Notes: a model not told the origin generated them from the letters alone. A stretch of DNA of 64,000 nt from Algoriella xinjiangensis (GCF_900115015.1 NZ_FOUZ01000002.1:248001-312000), one strand, 5' to 3'. Shown: positions 1 through 8,101, counted from the first letter of the stretch. Program-made: numbers and translations.

Positions 1-524
1 ATTGGAAATGAAGTTGGATACGAAAATTCTAAAATAACAAAAGTTCCACCTGGTTTTAAAACACGATTAATTTCGGCTAAACCTTTTTCTAAATTCTCAA
101 AATTACGAACCCCAAAAGAAACTGTAGCACAATCAAACGTATTATCCTCAAAAGGTAAATTCTCAGAATCGCCTTGTACCATTGTAATACGATTTTCTAA
201 ACCTGCTTCTTTTACTTTTTTGCGACCAACATCCAACATACCTGCCGATAAATCTAAACCAGTAATTTTTGCATTGGTATTTTTTCCCATCATAATAGCT
301 AAATCTCCCGTTCCCGTTGCAATATCTAAAATTGTTTGCGGTTCTGAGGCTTTTACCATTTTGATGACATCTTTTCGCCATTGGATATCAATACCCATTG
401 ATAAAACACGATTTAATAAATCATATTTTGGCGAGATATTATCAAACATTTGTTCGACTTGTTTTTTCTTCGTTAATTCCGAAGCTTCGTAAGGTTTTAC
501 TGTATCGTGTTGATGATTTGTCAT
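1..524 (-). CDS. ubiE: Demethylmenaquinone/ubiquinone methyltransferase, truncated at window edge
   Basis: SAM-dependent C-methyltransferase of the UbiE/MenG family, which methylates demethylmenaquinone to menaquinone in the last step of respiratory quinone synthesis. The start codon is at 524-522 ([20 protein letters not shown]). I read the expected motifs: [19 protein letters not shown] near the N-terminus, the glycine-rich SAM loop [13 protein letters not shown], and [14 protein letters not shown] followed by [13 protein letters not shown]. About 174 codons are present; the family is about 240 residues, so the C-terminal quarter lies beyond base 1. It follows the 550-1113 gene by 25 bp on the same strand and may be cotranscribed. 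In many flavobacteria a porT-like gene follows ubiE; that would lie outside the window. Confidence 0.93.
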   Translation of the reverse strand, partial: MTNHQHDTVKPYEASELTKKKQVEQMFDNISPKYDLLNRVLSMGIDIQWRKDVIKMVKASEPQTILDIATGTGDLAIMMGKNTNAKITGLDLSAGMLDVGRKKVKEAGLENRITMVQGDSENLPFEDNTFDCATVSFGVRNFENLEKGLAEINRVLKPGGTFVILEFSYPTSFP

Positions 525-549
525 GTTGTAAAGTTATAAAATCTAAATT

Positions 550-1113
550 TTATTCGTAATTCTCGAAATAAAATTGTTTAAAATCCTCTTTATTAAAAAT
601 CTTAGATAAATCTGTGGCTTTTTCGCTTCCAGAACTTTTTATAAACATCTTCGGATAATCTTGATCAATGTTATAATAAAAGTTTTCGATATATAATTGA
701 GATGATTTTTCTAGAATACCTTGATAAACTTTGTCGTCTATAGAAAGGTGATTTGATAAAAAGATAGAATCCTTATTTTTACGTATACCATAAGGTCGCG
801 TAAATGTAATATATTCTTGTCGTGTTGGGTTAATAAAACCGTTGCCACGTGTAATTTCTACAACAGTATCTGTTGTTTTATTGTTAAAAGTATACACTAT
901 TTTAGTTTTACCTTTTGGCAATTCTACCCTTGCTTGTTGTTGTGGTGCAACAGTATAGTTTTTATTATTGATGTTAATTATAATAGTTTTGTTAGATGGA
1001 TTACCAATAACATAACCATCTTTTTTGTTTAAAAACACATTGTAAAATAAAAAAACCAAAACGGCTAATCCACAAACACTTAAAAGTCCAATTAATGACG
1101 GATTTTTTTTCAT
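550..1113 (-). CDS. Hypothetical membrane-anchored protein
   Basis: Unrecognised 187-residue protein. It has a short basic N-terminus (MKKNPSLIG) and one hydrophobic segment at about residues 7-28, so it is probably an inner-membrane protein with a single anchor and a periplasmic domain. The remainder is rich in Asn, Lys and Ile with beta-strand-like patterns (around residues 40-95) and has no catalytic motif I can name. It is the first gene of a short minus-strand unit leading into ubiE. No exact TAnnTTTG promoter is visible upstream. No function is proposed. Confidence 0.7.
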   Translation of the reverse strand: MKKNPSLIGLLSVCGLAVLVFLFYNVFLNKKDGYVIGNPSNKTIIININNKNYTVAPQQQARVELPKGKTKIVYTFNNKTTDTVVEITRGNGFINPTRQEYITFTRPYGIRKNKDSIFLSNHLSIDDKVYQGILEKSSQLYIENFYYNIDQDYPKMFIKSSGSEKATDLSKIFNKEDFKQFYFENYE

Positions 1114-1190
1114 GCTGCTAAATTAATTATACTTTAGCAATTATGGTATGAGTTAATGCATATTTTTACTTACTATTTTAATGAAATGCG

Positions 1191-1198
1191 TAACTTTG
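1191..1198 (+). promoter_or_regulatory. -7 promoter element of the KAS III-like gene
   Basis: TAACTTTG matches the Bacteroidota -7 consensus TAnnTTTG. It lies inside the 5' extension of the open frame that begins at 1181, which argues that translation really starts at the ATG at 1235, downstream of the transcription start. No clear TTG -33 element is visible. Confidence 0.6.
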
Positions 1199-1234
1199 CC
1201 TCTATTATTTTTTTTAAAGCTGAACAATATTAAT

Positions 1235-2308
1235 ATGATAAACTCTGTAATTACTGGTTCGGGACATTACCTACCAAATAGAATTGTCACTAACGAACAT
1301 TTCATCGATTATAAGTTTTATGACGATAATGGTGAACGTATAGAAAAAAGTGGCGAAGAAATTACGAGAAAATTTGAAGATATTACAGAAATAAGAGAAA
1401 GGAGATACGTAGAAGACGATTTAAACAATTCGGATATCGCAACCAAAGCGGCGAAAATTGCAATCGAAAAATCTGGTATTGATCCTGAAGAATTAGACTA
1501 TGTAATATGCGCACACAATTTTGGAGATATAGATCCAGTTGCGCGTCAAATAGATATTATGCCTTCTATATCTGCAAAGGTAAAACACAATTTAGGCATC
1601 AAAAACCTGAAATGTAAACCATATGACATGACATTTGGTTGCCCAGGTTGGATAGAATCCTTAATCTTAGCACACCAATTTCTACAAGCATCTATTGCTA
1701 AAAAAATATTAGTAATAGGTTCTGATACTTTATCTCGCGCTGTAGATCCACACGATCGTACTGCAATGATTTTTGCAGATGGTGCAGGAGCTGTTGTATT
1801 AGAAGCAAAAGAAGATGATTATAAATACGGAATTCTTAATCACGCAACATTATCGTATAATGGAGACGAGATGAATTATTTGATTAATGGCGCTTCTTTA
1901 AATGCAGATTATGTTGGATCAATCAAAAATATTAGCATGAAAGGTCGTAAAGTTTACGAATTCGCGTTAAAAAATGTGCCACCAGCAATTAAAGAATTGT
2001 TAGACGAATCATCTTTAACAATAACAGATATCGACAAAATATTGTTGCACCAAGCCAATGCAAAAATGGATCATGCAATGATAGGGCGTTTGTATAAATT
2101 ATATGGAATTAATATTCCCGAAAATGTAGATCCAATGACGGTTCAATTTTTAGGAAATTCATCTGTAGCAACGGTACCAACAATGTTCGATTTAATCAAA
2201 GAAAATAATTTAGCACCACATCAATTTCATGCAAATGATAAAATACTGATGGCTTCTGTTGGAGCAAGTATGAATATTAATGCGGTGATTTACCAATTCG
2301 ATAAATAA
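1235..2308 (+). CDS. 3-oxoacyl-ACP synthase III-family protein (FabH-like)
   Basis: Thiolase-fold condensing enzyme of the ketoacyl-ACP synthase III family, 357 residues from the chosen start. The catalytic triad is visible: Cys136 in TFGCPGW, His272 in [11 protein letters not shown] and Asn308 in [18 protein letters not shown]-like loop is present as [13 protein letters not shown] chose ATG 1235 ([18 protein letters not shown]) instead of 1181 because a promoter motif sits at 1191-1198 and the family begins just before this strand. It precedes aroC by 8 bp and is likely cotranscribed. Whether this is the housekeeping FabH that starts fatty acid synthesis or a paralogue making a specialised acyl chain cannot be decided here; the insert [17 protein letters not shown] after the N-terminal strand is typical of the paralogues. 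Confidence 0.88.
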   Translation: MINSVITGSGHYLPNRIVTNEHFIDYKFYDDNGERIEKSGEEITRKFEDITEIRERRYVEDDLNNSDIATKAAKIAIEKSGIDPEELDYVICAHNFGDIDPVARQIDIMPSISAKVKHNLGIKNLKCKPYDMTFGCPGWIESLILAHQFLQASIAKKILVIGSDTLSRAVDPHDRTAMIFADGAGAVVLEAKEDDYKYGILNHATLSYNGDEMNYLINGASLNADYVGSIKNISMKGRKVYEFALKNVPPAIKELLDESSLTITDIDKILLHQANAKMDHAMIGRLYKLYGINIPENVDPMTVQFLGNSSVATVPTMFDLIKENNLAPHQFHANDKILMASVGASMNINAVIYQFDK

Positions 2309-2316
2309 AAATAAAC

Positions 2317-3375
2317 GTGAACTCATTCGGAAGATTATATAAAATTTCAACTTTTGGCGAAAGTCATGGTGTAGCAATTGGTGGTGTAATTGATGGCGTT
2401 CCAAGTGGAATTACATTAGATTTTGATTGGATACAAGCACAATTAGATCGCCGTAAACCAGGACAATCTGCAATTGTAACACAACGTAAAGAACCAGATA
2501 CAGTTCAATTTCTTTCAGGTATTTTCGAAGGAAAAACAACTGGAGCGTCAATTGGGTTTATCATTCCGAATGATAATCAAAAATCTCACGATTACGATCA
2601 TATCAAAGGTGTTTTTCGACCTTCTCATGCCGATTTCACCTACGAAACAAAGTACGGTGTTCGCGATCATAGAGGCGGAGGAAGAACTTCTGCGCGCGAA
2701 ACTGCCAATTGGGTAGTTGGTGGTGCGGTTGCAAAACACATTATTCCAAACATCAATATTACAGCTTATGTAAGTGGTGTTGGCGAATTAAAATTATCAA
2801 ACGATTACTCTACGTTAGATTTTTCTAAAATTGAAGAAACTGCTGTGCGTTGTCCAGATTTGGAAATGGCAGAGCAAATGATTGATAAAATAAAAGAAAT
2901 CAGAAAAGCTGGTGATACAATAGGAGGTGAGGTAACTTGCGTTATTCAGAATGTGCCAGTTGGTTTAGGAGAACCAATTTTTGACAAATTACATGCGCGT
3001 TTAGGGCAAGCAATGATGTCGATAAATGCGGTAAAAGGTTTTGAATATGGAGAAGGTTTTGCTTCTACATCGATGAAAGGTTCAGAAATGAACGATCAAT
3101 TTAATCAAGACGGAACAACTAAAACTAATTTTTCTGGAGGAATACAAGGAGGTGTTTCTAATGGAATGGATATTTATTTCAAAGTTGCTTTTAAGCCTGT
3201 TGCTACTTTAATGCAAGAGCAAACAACGCTGAATGCAGATGGAGAAATGGTAGAAATGTTTGGTAAAGGTCGTCATGATCCTTGTGTTGTGCCAAGAGCT
3301 GTGCCAATTGTAGAGAGTTTAGCTGCGATGGTTTTGGCTGATATGTTGCTAATTCAACGAACAAGAAATATATAA
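2317..3375 (+). CDS. aroC: Chorismate synthase
   Basis: Converts 5-enolpyruvylshikimate-3-phosphate to chorismate, the last common step of aromatic amino acid and folate precursor synthesis; it needs reduced FMN. All three family signatures are present: TFGESHG at the N-terminus, [17 protein letters not shown] in the centre and [17 protein letters not shown] near the C-terminus. Length 352 fits the family. The start codon is GTG at 2317, 8 bp after the preceding stop, and the sequence then begins [17 protein letters not shown] exactly where homologues begin. A terminator follows at 3381. The shikimate kinase gene of the same pathway is at 12031-12558 but not linked. Confidence 0.97.
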   Translation: MNSFGRLYKISTFGESHGVAIGGVIDGVPSGITLDFDWIQAQLDRRKPGQSAIVTQRKEPDTVQFLSGIFEGKTTGASIGFIIPNDNQKSHDYDHIKGVFRPSHADFTYETKYGVRDHRGGGRTSARETANWVVGGAVAKHIIPNINITAYVSGVGELKLSNDYSTLDFSKIEETAVRCPDLEMAEQMIDKIKEIRKAGDTIGGEVTCVIQNVPVGLGEPIFDKLHARLGQAMMSINAVKGFEYGEGFASTSMKGSEMNDQFNQDGTTKTNFSGGIQGGVSNGMDIYFKVAFKPVATLMQEQTTLNADGEMVEMFGKGRHDPCVVPRAVPIVESLAAMVLADMLLIQRTRNI

Positions 3376-3380
3376 ATTTA

Positions 3381-3411
3381 AAATCCGTTCTTTTTGAGAA
3401 CGGATTTTTTT
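3381..3411 (+). terminator. Rho-independent terminator after aroC
   Basis: Eleven-base-pair stem AAATCCGTTCT / AGAACGGATTT with a TTTTG loop and a following T-run, 5 bp after the aroC stop codon. Confidence 0.9.
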
Positions 3412-3431
3412 ATTCTTGTTATCCTTATCCC

Positions 3432-3644
3432 GAACTCTTTTCAGATATATTGAGAAGCTGAATTAAATTCAGCTTGACACACTTATTAATTAAAGGATTG
3501 TTTTGATGAAACATTCTTCGTCATTCTGAACTCGTCTCAGAAATATATATTGAGAAGCTGAACTAAATTCAGCTTGACACACTTATTAATTAAAGGATTG
3601 TTTTGATGAAATATTCTTTATCATTCTGAACTCGTTTCAGAATC
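3432..3644. repeat. Two tandem copies of a ~100-bp intergenic repeat
   Basis: The block from about 3445 to 3540 recurs at 3541-3640 with only a few differences. Each copy holds the near-palindrome AAGCTGAA(t/c)TAAATTCAGCTT followed by GACACACTTATTAATTAAAGG and ends in TCATTCTGAACTCG(t/c)(t/c)TCAG. A partial third copy of the end (GAACTCTTTTCAG) precedes the first unit at 3432-3444. There is no coding frame in the block. It fills the space between the convergent aroC and the two-component genes and resembles dispersed extragenic palindromic repeats found in flavobacterial genomes. Confidence 0.85.
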
Positions 3645-3670
3645 TCATCACAAATTTTATATTTTCTTGC

Positions 3671-4345
3671 TTAAAATAACTTTATTTCCTTTCGATAAGT
3701 TTCGCCAATAGGCAATATTTTCTGGTCCAAATAAACCGAGTTTCCATCAATAGATGTTAAATAATCAAGGTTGATAATAAACGAGCGATGAATACGTTTA
3801 AAGTTTTTCGGTAATTTAGCTTCAAAAGATTTCATCGTTTCTAAAACCATAATTTTCTCCGTTTTTGTATGTATTCGGATATAATCTTTCAAACCTTGGA
3901 TGTACAATAAATCCGAAAAATTTATTTTTACTTGTCTTCCGTCTGCTTTTACAAAAATATAAGTGCTTTGATTAATTGTTTGCGAATTAAATAAATCAAT
4001 ATATTTTTTTACAGCCAAATCAAACCGTTCTTTTGTTATTGGTTTCAGAATATAATCAATCACACGGAAGTTAAAACTTTCTAAGGCATAATCAGAATAC
4101 GCGGTTGTTACAATAAATTTGTGCGAATCATTTAAAATTTTCATGAACTGAATTCCCGTTAATTCTGGCATTTGTATATCTGTAAAAATTAAATCAACTT
4201 TTTCTTTTTTCAAAAAATCAATCGCTTCAAAAACTTCTGTTGTTGCAAACAAAACATTTAAATTCTCGTTTTCGCTGGCATGTTTTTTTAATAATTCTAC
4301 AGCCAAAGGCTCATCATCCAAAATAATACAATTGATTTTAGGCAT
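3671..4345 (-). CDS. LytTR-family response regulator
   Basis: Transcription factor of the LytR/AlgR/AgrA type, 224 residues. The N-terminal receiver domain (about 1-118) has the acidic pair D10-D11, phospho-acceptor Asp56 in DLIFTDIQMPELTG, and the conserved Lys of ILKP. The C-terminal LytTR DNA-binding domain (about 125-224) shows the typical IQGLKDYIRIHT and RIHRSFIINLDYL motifs. It overlaps the 3' end of the histidine kinase gene by 8 bp, so the two are translationally coupled. LytTR domains bind pairs of short direct repeats spaced by about two helical turns; a matching repeat lies upstream of the kinase gene at 5451-5486. Its target is unknown, but the divergent DUF5694 gene is the obvious candidate. 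Confidence 0.95.
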   Translation of the reverse strand: MPKINCIILDDEPLAVELLKKHASENENLNVLFATTEVFEAIDFLKKEKVDLIFTDIQMPELTGIQFMKILNDSHKFIVTTAYSDYALESFNFRVIDYILKPITKERFDLAVKKYIDLFNSQTINQSTYIFVKADGRQVKINFSDLLYIQGLKDYIRIHTKTEKIMVLETMKSFEAKLPKNFKRIHRSFIINLDYLTSIDGNSVYLDQKILPIGETYRKEIKLF

Positions 4346-5399
4346 TTAAAGGAAATTTTAAATAGATAGTAAACGTTTCGTAATTGTTTTTTATTTCAAA
4401 TTGATATTGATTCCCAAAATAATGATTCAATCTTCTTTTTAAATTGGTTAAACCGATTCCATTTTCTTTGTCTTTTTGATGCGGATTAATTTTATTTTCG
4501 ACACAAATCTCAAGAAAATTATCATTAGTTTTTATCCTAATTTTAATTGGATTTTCTGCATCTTTTACAACACCATGTTTTATCGCATTTTCGACAAAAG
4601 GAGAAATAATGTAAGGATGGATTAATGTAGAATTATTTTCAATCTCGAATTGTTTTTCGATGAAAAACTTATCTCCAAATCTAATTTGTTCTAATGCTAA
4701 ATATTGATTGATGTAATCAATTTCTTTTTTAATTTCAACTTTATCTTTGTTGGTTTCGTATGCCGTAAAGCGCATAATTGAACTAAGATTTTCGATTGCT
4801 TTTAACGAATGAGCTGAATTTGTACTAACCAAACTGTAAATGTTATTGAGCGTATTAAACAAAAAATGTGGATTAATTTGCGCTTTTAAAAATTTAATTT
4901 CTGCTTCTTTTTTTTCTTGTTCTATAAAATTATTTTGCTGCAATGTTTTGATAAGATGAATAATTGTCCAAAGAAATAATGAAGAAAAAACGATGAACGA
5001 TCCGTAATGTAAGTTATCGTAAATATAAAAACCAATTGTTGTGCCTTCAAAGTAGTTCACTTTGTTAAATAAAATATTAGTGATGACTTGTTCTAGTAAA
5101 TAACGACTTACAATAAATAATGTAAATGAAGAAATAAGCGCAAATACAATTGATTTCCAATTGATATTTTTTAAAAATTTTGGAGAAATAATAAAATAAA
5201 TCCCAAAAATTGTAATCAACTGGACAATGTACATGGTTATTGTAAAAAGTTCGGTTTTGTCGAAAAATGATTTTCCAGAATCAACACGCATAAAACCTAT
5301 GCTTAAATAATCAAAAAATACATAAGATAACCAATAAAGTATTAGAATTGAAATCTCGTTTTTCTTAGAAATAATAGGAATTTTATTTTCGTTGATCAT
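4338..5399 (-). CDS. LytS-like sensor histidine kinase
   Basis: Membrane sensor kinase of the His_kinase (LytS/YehU) class, 353 residues, partner of the adjoining LytTR regulator. Four predicted transmembrane segments lie at about residues 17-37, 52-73, 82-101 and 133-152, with very short loops, so there is no periplasmic sensor domain and sensing is probably within the membrane. The phospho-acceptor is His178 in LKAQINPHFLFNTLNN. The ATPase part follows with an N-box HPYIISPFVENAIKHGV and a G-box ENGIGLTNLKRRL. It is the first gene of the kinase-regulator operon. Confidence 0.95.
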   Translation of the reverse strand: MINENKIPIISKKNEISILILYWLSYVFFDYLSIGFMRVDSGKSFFDKTELFTITMYIVQLITIFGIYFIISPKFLKNINWKSIVFALISSFTLFIVSRYLLEQVITNILFNKVNYFEGTTIGFYIYDNLHYGSFIVFSSLFLWTIIHLIKTLQQNNFIEQEKKEAEIKFLKAQINPHFLFNTLNNIYSLVSTNSAHSLKAIENLSSIMRFTAYETNKDKVEIKKEIDYINQYLALEQIRFGDKFFIEKQFEIENNSTLIHPYIISPFVENAIKHGVVKDAENPIKIRIKTNDNFLEICVENKINPHQKDKENGIGLTNLKRRLNHYFGNQYQFEIKNNYETFTIYLKFPLNA

Positions 5400-5450
5400 T
5401 TGTTTTTGTTTGCTGTAAAATTAAAGCTTTCAGTTTCTAAGTTATAACGC

Positions 5451-5486
5451 TTCGTCGATAAAACGAAAGGGTTTGTCGATAAAATA
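5451..5486. promoter_or_regulatory. Phased direct repeat, candidate LytTR regulator binding site
   Basis: Two copies of TT(c/t)GTCGATAAAA begin at 5451 and 5472, exactly 21 bp apart, in the 136-bp space between the divergent kinase operon and the DUF5694 gene. The spacing is two helical turns, the geometry known for LytTR-domain dimers. Neither flanking gene has an exact TAnnTTTG element, as expected for activated promoters. Binding is inferred, not shown. Confidence 0.5.
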
Positions 5487-5535
5487 AAATATGATTTGTT
5501 TAAAAATTTGAGATTTGATTTAAAATTAATAATCA

Positions 5536-6360
5536 ATGAAAAATTTATTTATTGCAATTGCAACTTTTATTGGAGCGGGAAGTTTAATGGCTCAAACTAA
5601 TTATCAATTTCAAACAAAGTTTGATGATGCGATTCCTGTGCTAAATGTTGGGACATTTCATATGGGATATACGCCAGATGCTAATTCGGTAGAATTTGAT
5701 GAGCATAACGCAGAAAATGTAAAACAAATTCATGAAATTGCGAAGAAAATCGCAGCTTTTAAACCAACAATTATTTTGGTTGAGCAAGAACCGTACACAA
5801 ACAAAAGATTGGCTGATGCGTATAAAGCTTATTTAAATAATCCGAAAATGAAGTTTGATAATCCAAATGAAATTCAGCTTTTGGCTTACGAGGTTGGACG
5901 ATTAAGTAATGCAAAACAAATTTATGGAATAGATTATCAGCAAAATTATTATTATGCGTTGCATTATGCATTAAAAAATCAACAAGACACAATTACTTAC
6001 AAAAAGTATGGAGAAATGGTTGATCGTAATGAGAAAAGAAACAATATCAATGAAGATAAAATGACAGTTTCGGAATTGTTGTGGTTAAATAATCAACCAG
6101 CGTATTTAGATTTTTTAATAAATGTAAATGCAGATTTGTTGACAACGGTTTCTGTAAATGGTTATTCGTTGGGAACAGAGCAAGCGACTAAGTATTATAA
6201 TCGAAATTTGATGATGTTTGCAAATCTTAATAATATTCCGATAACCAAAGACGATCGTATTTTTATTTTGATGGGCGCAAGTCATACAGCTTTTTTTACT
6301 GATTTTTTAAGACGTTCGCCAAAATTTAAACAAGTTAATACGTTAGATTATTTGAAATAA
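5536..6360 (+). CDS. Secreted DUF5694 (TraB/ChaN-like) protein
   Basis: Exported protein of 274 residues with an SPI signal peptide (MKNLFIAIATFIGAGSLMAQ, cleavage near 19-20). It matches the DUF5694 pattern: VLNVGTFHMGYTPDAN near the N-terminus with a putative metal or active-site His, FKPTIILVEQEP, and the C-terminal ILMGASHTAFFTDFLRRSP. The GTFH...GASH arrangement resembles TraB/ChaN-type proteins, some of which are metal-dependent hydrolases, but no activity is established for this family that I can cite. It is divergent from a LytS/LytT operon that may control it, and ends at a bidirectional terminator shared with rplI. Confidence 0.8.
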   Translation: MKNLFIAIATFIGAGSLMAQTNYQFQTKFDDAIPVLNVGTFHMGYTPDANSVEFDEHNAENVKQIHEIAKKIAAFKPTIILVEQEPYTNKRLADAYKAYLNNPKMKFDNPNEIQLLAYEVGRLSNAKQIYGIDYQQNYYYALHYALKNQQDTITYKKYGEMVDRNEKRNNINEDKMTVSELLWLNNQPAYLDFLINVNADLLTTVSVNGYSLGTEQATKYYNRNLMMFANLNNIPITKDDRIFILMGASHTAFFTDFLRRSPKFKQVNTLDYLK

Positions 6361-6383
6361 ATAATAAAACTATTTTTAAACAA

Positions 6384-6411
6384 AAAACCTCGTCCAATGG
6401 ACGAGGTTTTT
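6384..6411. terminator. Bidirectional terminator between DUF5694 gene and rplI
   Basis: Twelve-base-pair stem AAAACCTCGTCC / GGACGAGGTTTT with an AAT loop, A-rich on the left and T-rich on the right, between two convergent genes. Confidence 0.9.
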
Positions 6412-6432
6412 ATATTCTTATAAAAAGAAAAA

Positions 6433-7092
6433 TTATTCTTCTGTTTTAGGAGCTTCTTCTGTAGCAACTTCTTCAACAATAATTTCTTCTTCTTCTTTTT
6501 TAGCTTTCTTATCGTTAGCGTAAATAGGATTGTCAAAATTGAAGAAAGAACCTTCTTCAGTATTAGCTTTTTTAGCTTTTTCAGCATCCATTTTCGCGAT
6601 TTCTGCTCTTGTCTTAGCAGCGTCTTCCGCAGCTTTGATAGATGCAGCATCTGGAACGATTTCAAATCCAAAGTCAACTTCAACTTCTCTATGGAAACGT
6701 ACTTTTGCTTCGTATTTTCCTAAACGTTTGATAGTATTTCCAGGGATTTTGATGTTTTTCTTCTCAACATCAACACCAGCTTTTACTAATGCAGCAGCTA
6801 AATCACCGTTGTTTACAGATCCAAATAATTTGTCTCCAGCACCAACTTTAGCTTCTAATTTAACTACTAAACCATCTAATTTCTCAGATTTTGTTTTAGC
6901 AGCAGCGATTAAAGATGCTTCTTCAGCTTTACGAGTTTCTAAAACTTCGTTTAATTCTTTAACGTTTTTTGGTGTAGCAACAGAAACTAATCCACGTGGG
7001 ATTAAAAAGTTACGTGCGTATCCAGGTTTTACTGAAACAACTTCAAATTCAAAACCTAAACCTTCTACATCTTGTCTTAAAATTACGTTCAT
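6433..7092 (-). CDS. rplI: 50S ribosomal protein bL9 with acidic C-terminal extension
   Basis: Large-subunit protein L9. The N-terminal rRNA-binding domain shows MNVILRQDVEGLG and the signature GYARNFLIPRGLV; a helical linker and the C-terminal domain (DKLFGSVNNGDLAAAL to about residue 148) follow. At 219 residues it is about 70 longer than the usual 148. The extension (about 150-219) is rich in Ala, Lys and Glu, contains an aromatic GSFFNFDNPIYAN stretch, and ends in a Glu-rich tail. It is the last gene of the rpsF-rpsR-rplI operon, 22 bp after rpsR. The frame is open and the codons look native, so the tail is probably real. Confidence 0.96.
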   Translation of the reverse strand: MNVILRQDVEGLGFEFEVVSVKPGYARNFLIPRGLVSVATPKNVKELNEVLETRKAEEASLIAAAKTKSEKLDGLVVKLEAKVGAGDKLFGSVNNGDLAAALVKAGVDVEKKNIKIPGNTIKRLGKYEAKVRFHREVEVDFGFEIVPDAASIKAAEDAAKTRAEIAKMDAEKAKKANTEEGSFFNFDNPIYANDKKAKKEEEEIIVEEVATEEAPKTEE

Positions 7093-7114
7093 GATATTTT
7101 AATTTTAGGTTTTA

Positions 7115-7417
7115 TTATTTTAATTGATCTCCAATAAATGGCATTAATGCTAAGTGACGAGCTCTTTTAATCGCTTTAGAAACTTTTCTTTGGTATTTTA
7201 AAGATGTTCCTGTGTAACGACGAGGTAAGATTTTACCTTGCTCATTCACAAATTGAATTAAGAAATCAGCGTCTTTATAGTCAACGTACTTGATTCCAAA
7301 TTTTTTGAAACGACAATATTTTGTATTAGATTGTGTTTCGATATCTAGGGGAGATAAATAACGGATTTCTGATTCGCTACCTCCTGCAGCTTTTTTTGCT
7401 AAATCGTCAATTGCCAT
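7115..7417 (-). CDS. rpsR: 30S ribosomal protein bS18
   Basis: Small-subunit protein S18, 100 residues, which forms a heterodimer with S6 on the platform of the 30S subunit. The conserved core [34 protein letters not shown] and [14 protein letters not shown] is intact. A serine/glycine-rich N-terminal arm of about 30 residues ([17 protein letters not shown]) precedes it, as in other Bacteroidota. It lies 7 bp after rpsF and 22 bp before rplI. No priB or ssb gene interrupts the operon. Confidence 0.97.
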   Translation of the reverse strand: MAIDDLAKKAAGGSESEIRYLSPLDIETQSNTKYCRFKKFGIKYVDYKDADFLIQFVNEQGKILPRRYTGTSLKYQRKVSKAIKRARHLALMPFIGDQLK

Positions 7418-7424
7418 AGCTTAA

Positions 7425-7772
7425 TTACTTGTTAGAGTTAGACTTTAATTTTGTTCTGCGTTTTTCAGCCCAGTCCATACCGTGCTTATCTAATTTCACA
7501 GTTAAGAAACGAAGTACGCGCTCATCACGCTTAAAATTTACTTCTAATTGAGATACTAATTCAGCATTCTCAGTTTTAAATTCTACTAAGTGGTAGAATC
7601 CGTTTCTTTTGTTTTGAATTGAGTAAGCTAATTTTTTTAAGCCCCAATTTTCTTTTGCAACGATTTCTCCTCCGTTAGCAGTAACAAAGTCATTAAATTT
7701 ATTAACTGCTTCCTCTACCTGAGATTCAGATAGAACGGGAGTCAAAATGAAAACAGTTTCGTAATGTGTCAT
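7425..7772 (-). CDS. rpsF: 30S ribosomal protein bS6
   Basis: Small-subunit protein S6, 115 residues, partner of S18. It begins MTHYETVFILTPVLSESQ and contains the family pattern NWGLKKLAYSIQNKRNGFYHLVEF and RDERVLRFLTVKLDKHG. The C-terminus is short and basic (AEKRRTKLKSNSNK) without the long acidic tail seen in enterobacteria. It is the first gene of the rpsF-rpsR-rplI operon, transcribed from the promoter at 7816-7823. I looked for the S6:S18-binding leader motif in the ~40-nt leader and did not see a convincing one. Confidence 0.97.
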   Translation of the reverse strand: MTHYETVFILTPVLSESQVEEAVNKFNDFVTANGGEIVAKENWGLKKLAYSIQNKRNGFYHLVEFKTENAELVSQLEVNFKRDERVLRFLTVKLDKHGMDWAEKRRTKLKSNSNK

Positions 7773-7815
7773 TTTTAACTTCTTTTAAGTTATTATTATA
7801 CTAAAATTCGAGGTG

Positions 7816-7823
7816 CAAATATA
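7816..7823 (-). promoter_or_regulatory. Promoter of the rpsF operon (-7 element)
   Basis: Reads TATATTTG on the minus strand, an exact TAnnTTTG match. A TTG lies 21 bp upstream on the same strand (CAA at plus 7845-7847). The predicted start is about 40 nt before the rpsF ATG. Confidence 0.75.
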
Positions 7824-7957
7824 CTAACAATAATTTAAATTATACAACTGATTGGTTATTGAATATTTTTTTAACACGTTAAATGCTGATTTTTATCTAA
7901 TTATTAAATTTTTGTAAACTTTTTTAAAAATAAATTTGTCAATTGAAAAAAGTAACC

Positions 7958-7965
7958 TACATTTG
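7958..7965 (+). promoter_or_regulatory. Promoter of a candidate short RNA
   Basis: TACATTTG with a TTG 20 bp upstream (7935-7937), a very good Bacteroidota promoter. It is separated from pepP by a strong terminator and by pepP's own promoter. Confidence 0.6.
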
Positions 7966-7971
7966 TCAACA

Positions 7972-8051
7972 TAAAAGGCTAATGGCTTTTTCATAGGTTT
8001 AGGTTGGTTAAGGTTAAAACCCTCGTTTCTGCGAGGGTTTTCCTTTTTTTT
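7972..8051 (+). ncRNA. Candidate ~75-80-nt small RNA or terminated leader
   Basis: A complete promoter (7958-7965) and a strong terminator (8016-8051) bracket about 75 nt with no start codon that opens a useful frame. The transcript would contain a weak hairpin around AAAAG...CTTTT (7973-7990), a run of spaced G pairs GGTTTAGGTTGGTTAAGG (7996-8013), and the terminator stem. The next gene, pepP, has its own TAAATTTG element at 8067, so this looks like an independent unit and not only a leader. It could still be an attenuator for pepP. The family is not recognised. Confidence 0.45.
8016..8051 (+). terminator. Strong terminator upstream of pepP
   Basis: Ten-base-pair stem AAAACCCTCG / CGAGGGTTTT with loop TTTCTG, then CC and a run of seven T. 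It lies 50 bp before the pepP start and follows no coding gene on this strand. Confidence 0.85.
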
Positions 8052-8066
8052 ATAAAAACATCTTCT

Positions 8067-8074
8067 TAAATTTG
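8067..8074 (+). promoter_or_regulatory. -7 promoter element of pepP
   Basis: TAAATTTG, exact match to TAnnTTTG, 27 bp before the pepP ATG. No clear TTG at the -33 distance. Confidence 0.55.
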
Positions 8075-8101
8075 GTAGCATAAATAATAAAGTAAAATTT
8101 T

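Noticed and set aside
1181-1234. Longer N-terminus for the KAS III-like gene
   Set aside because: The extension covers a TAACTTTG promoter element; homologues begin near the ATG at 1235.
6530-7102. 190-codon plus-strand frame opposite rplI
   Set aside because: It is a mirror frame of the strongly conserved L9 gene; Ser/Thr-rich composition is typical of such shadows.
7773-7815. S6:S18-binding RNA leader motif before rpsF
   Set aside because: The ~40-nt leader is AT-rich and shows no convincing bulged stem with the expected CCG loop.
7893-8081. 62-codon minus-strand frame between rpsF and pepP
   Set aside because: It covers the promoter, G-rich tract and terminator of the candidate small RNA on the other strand and has no start context or homology.
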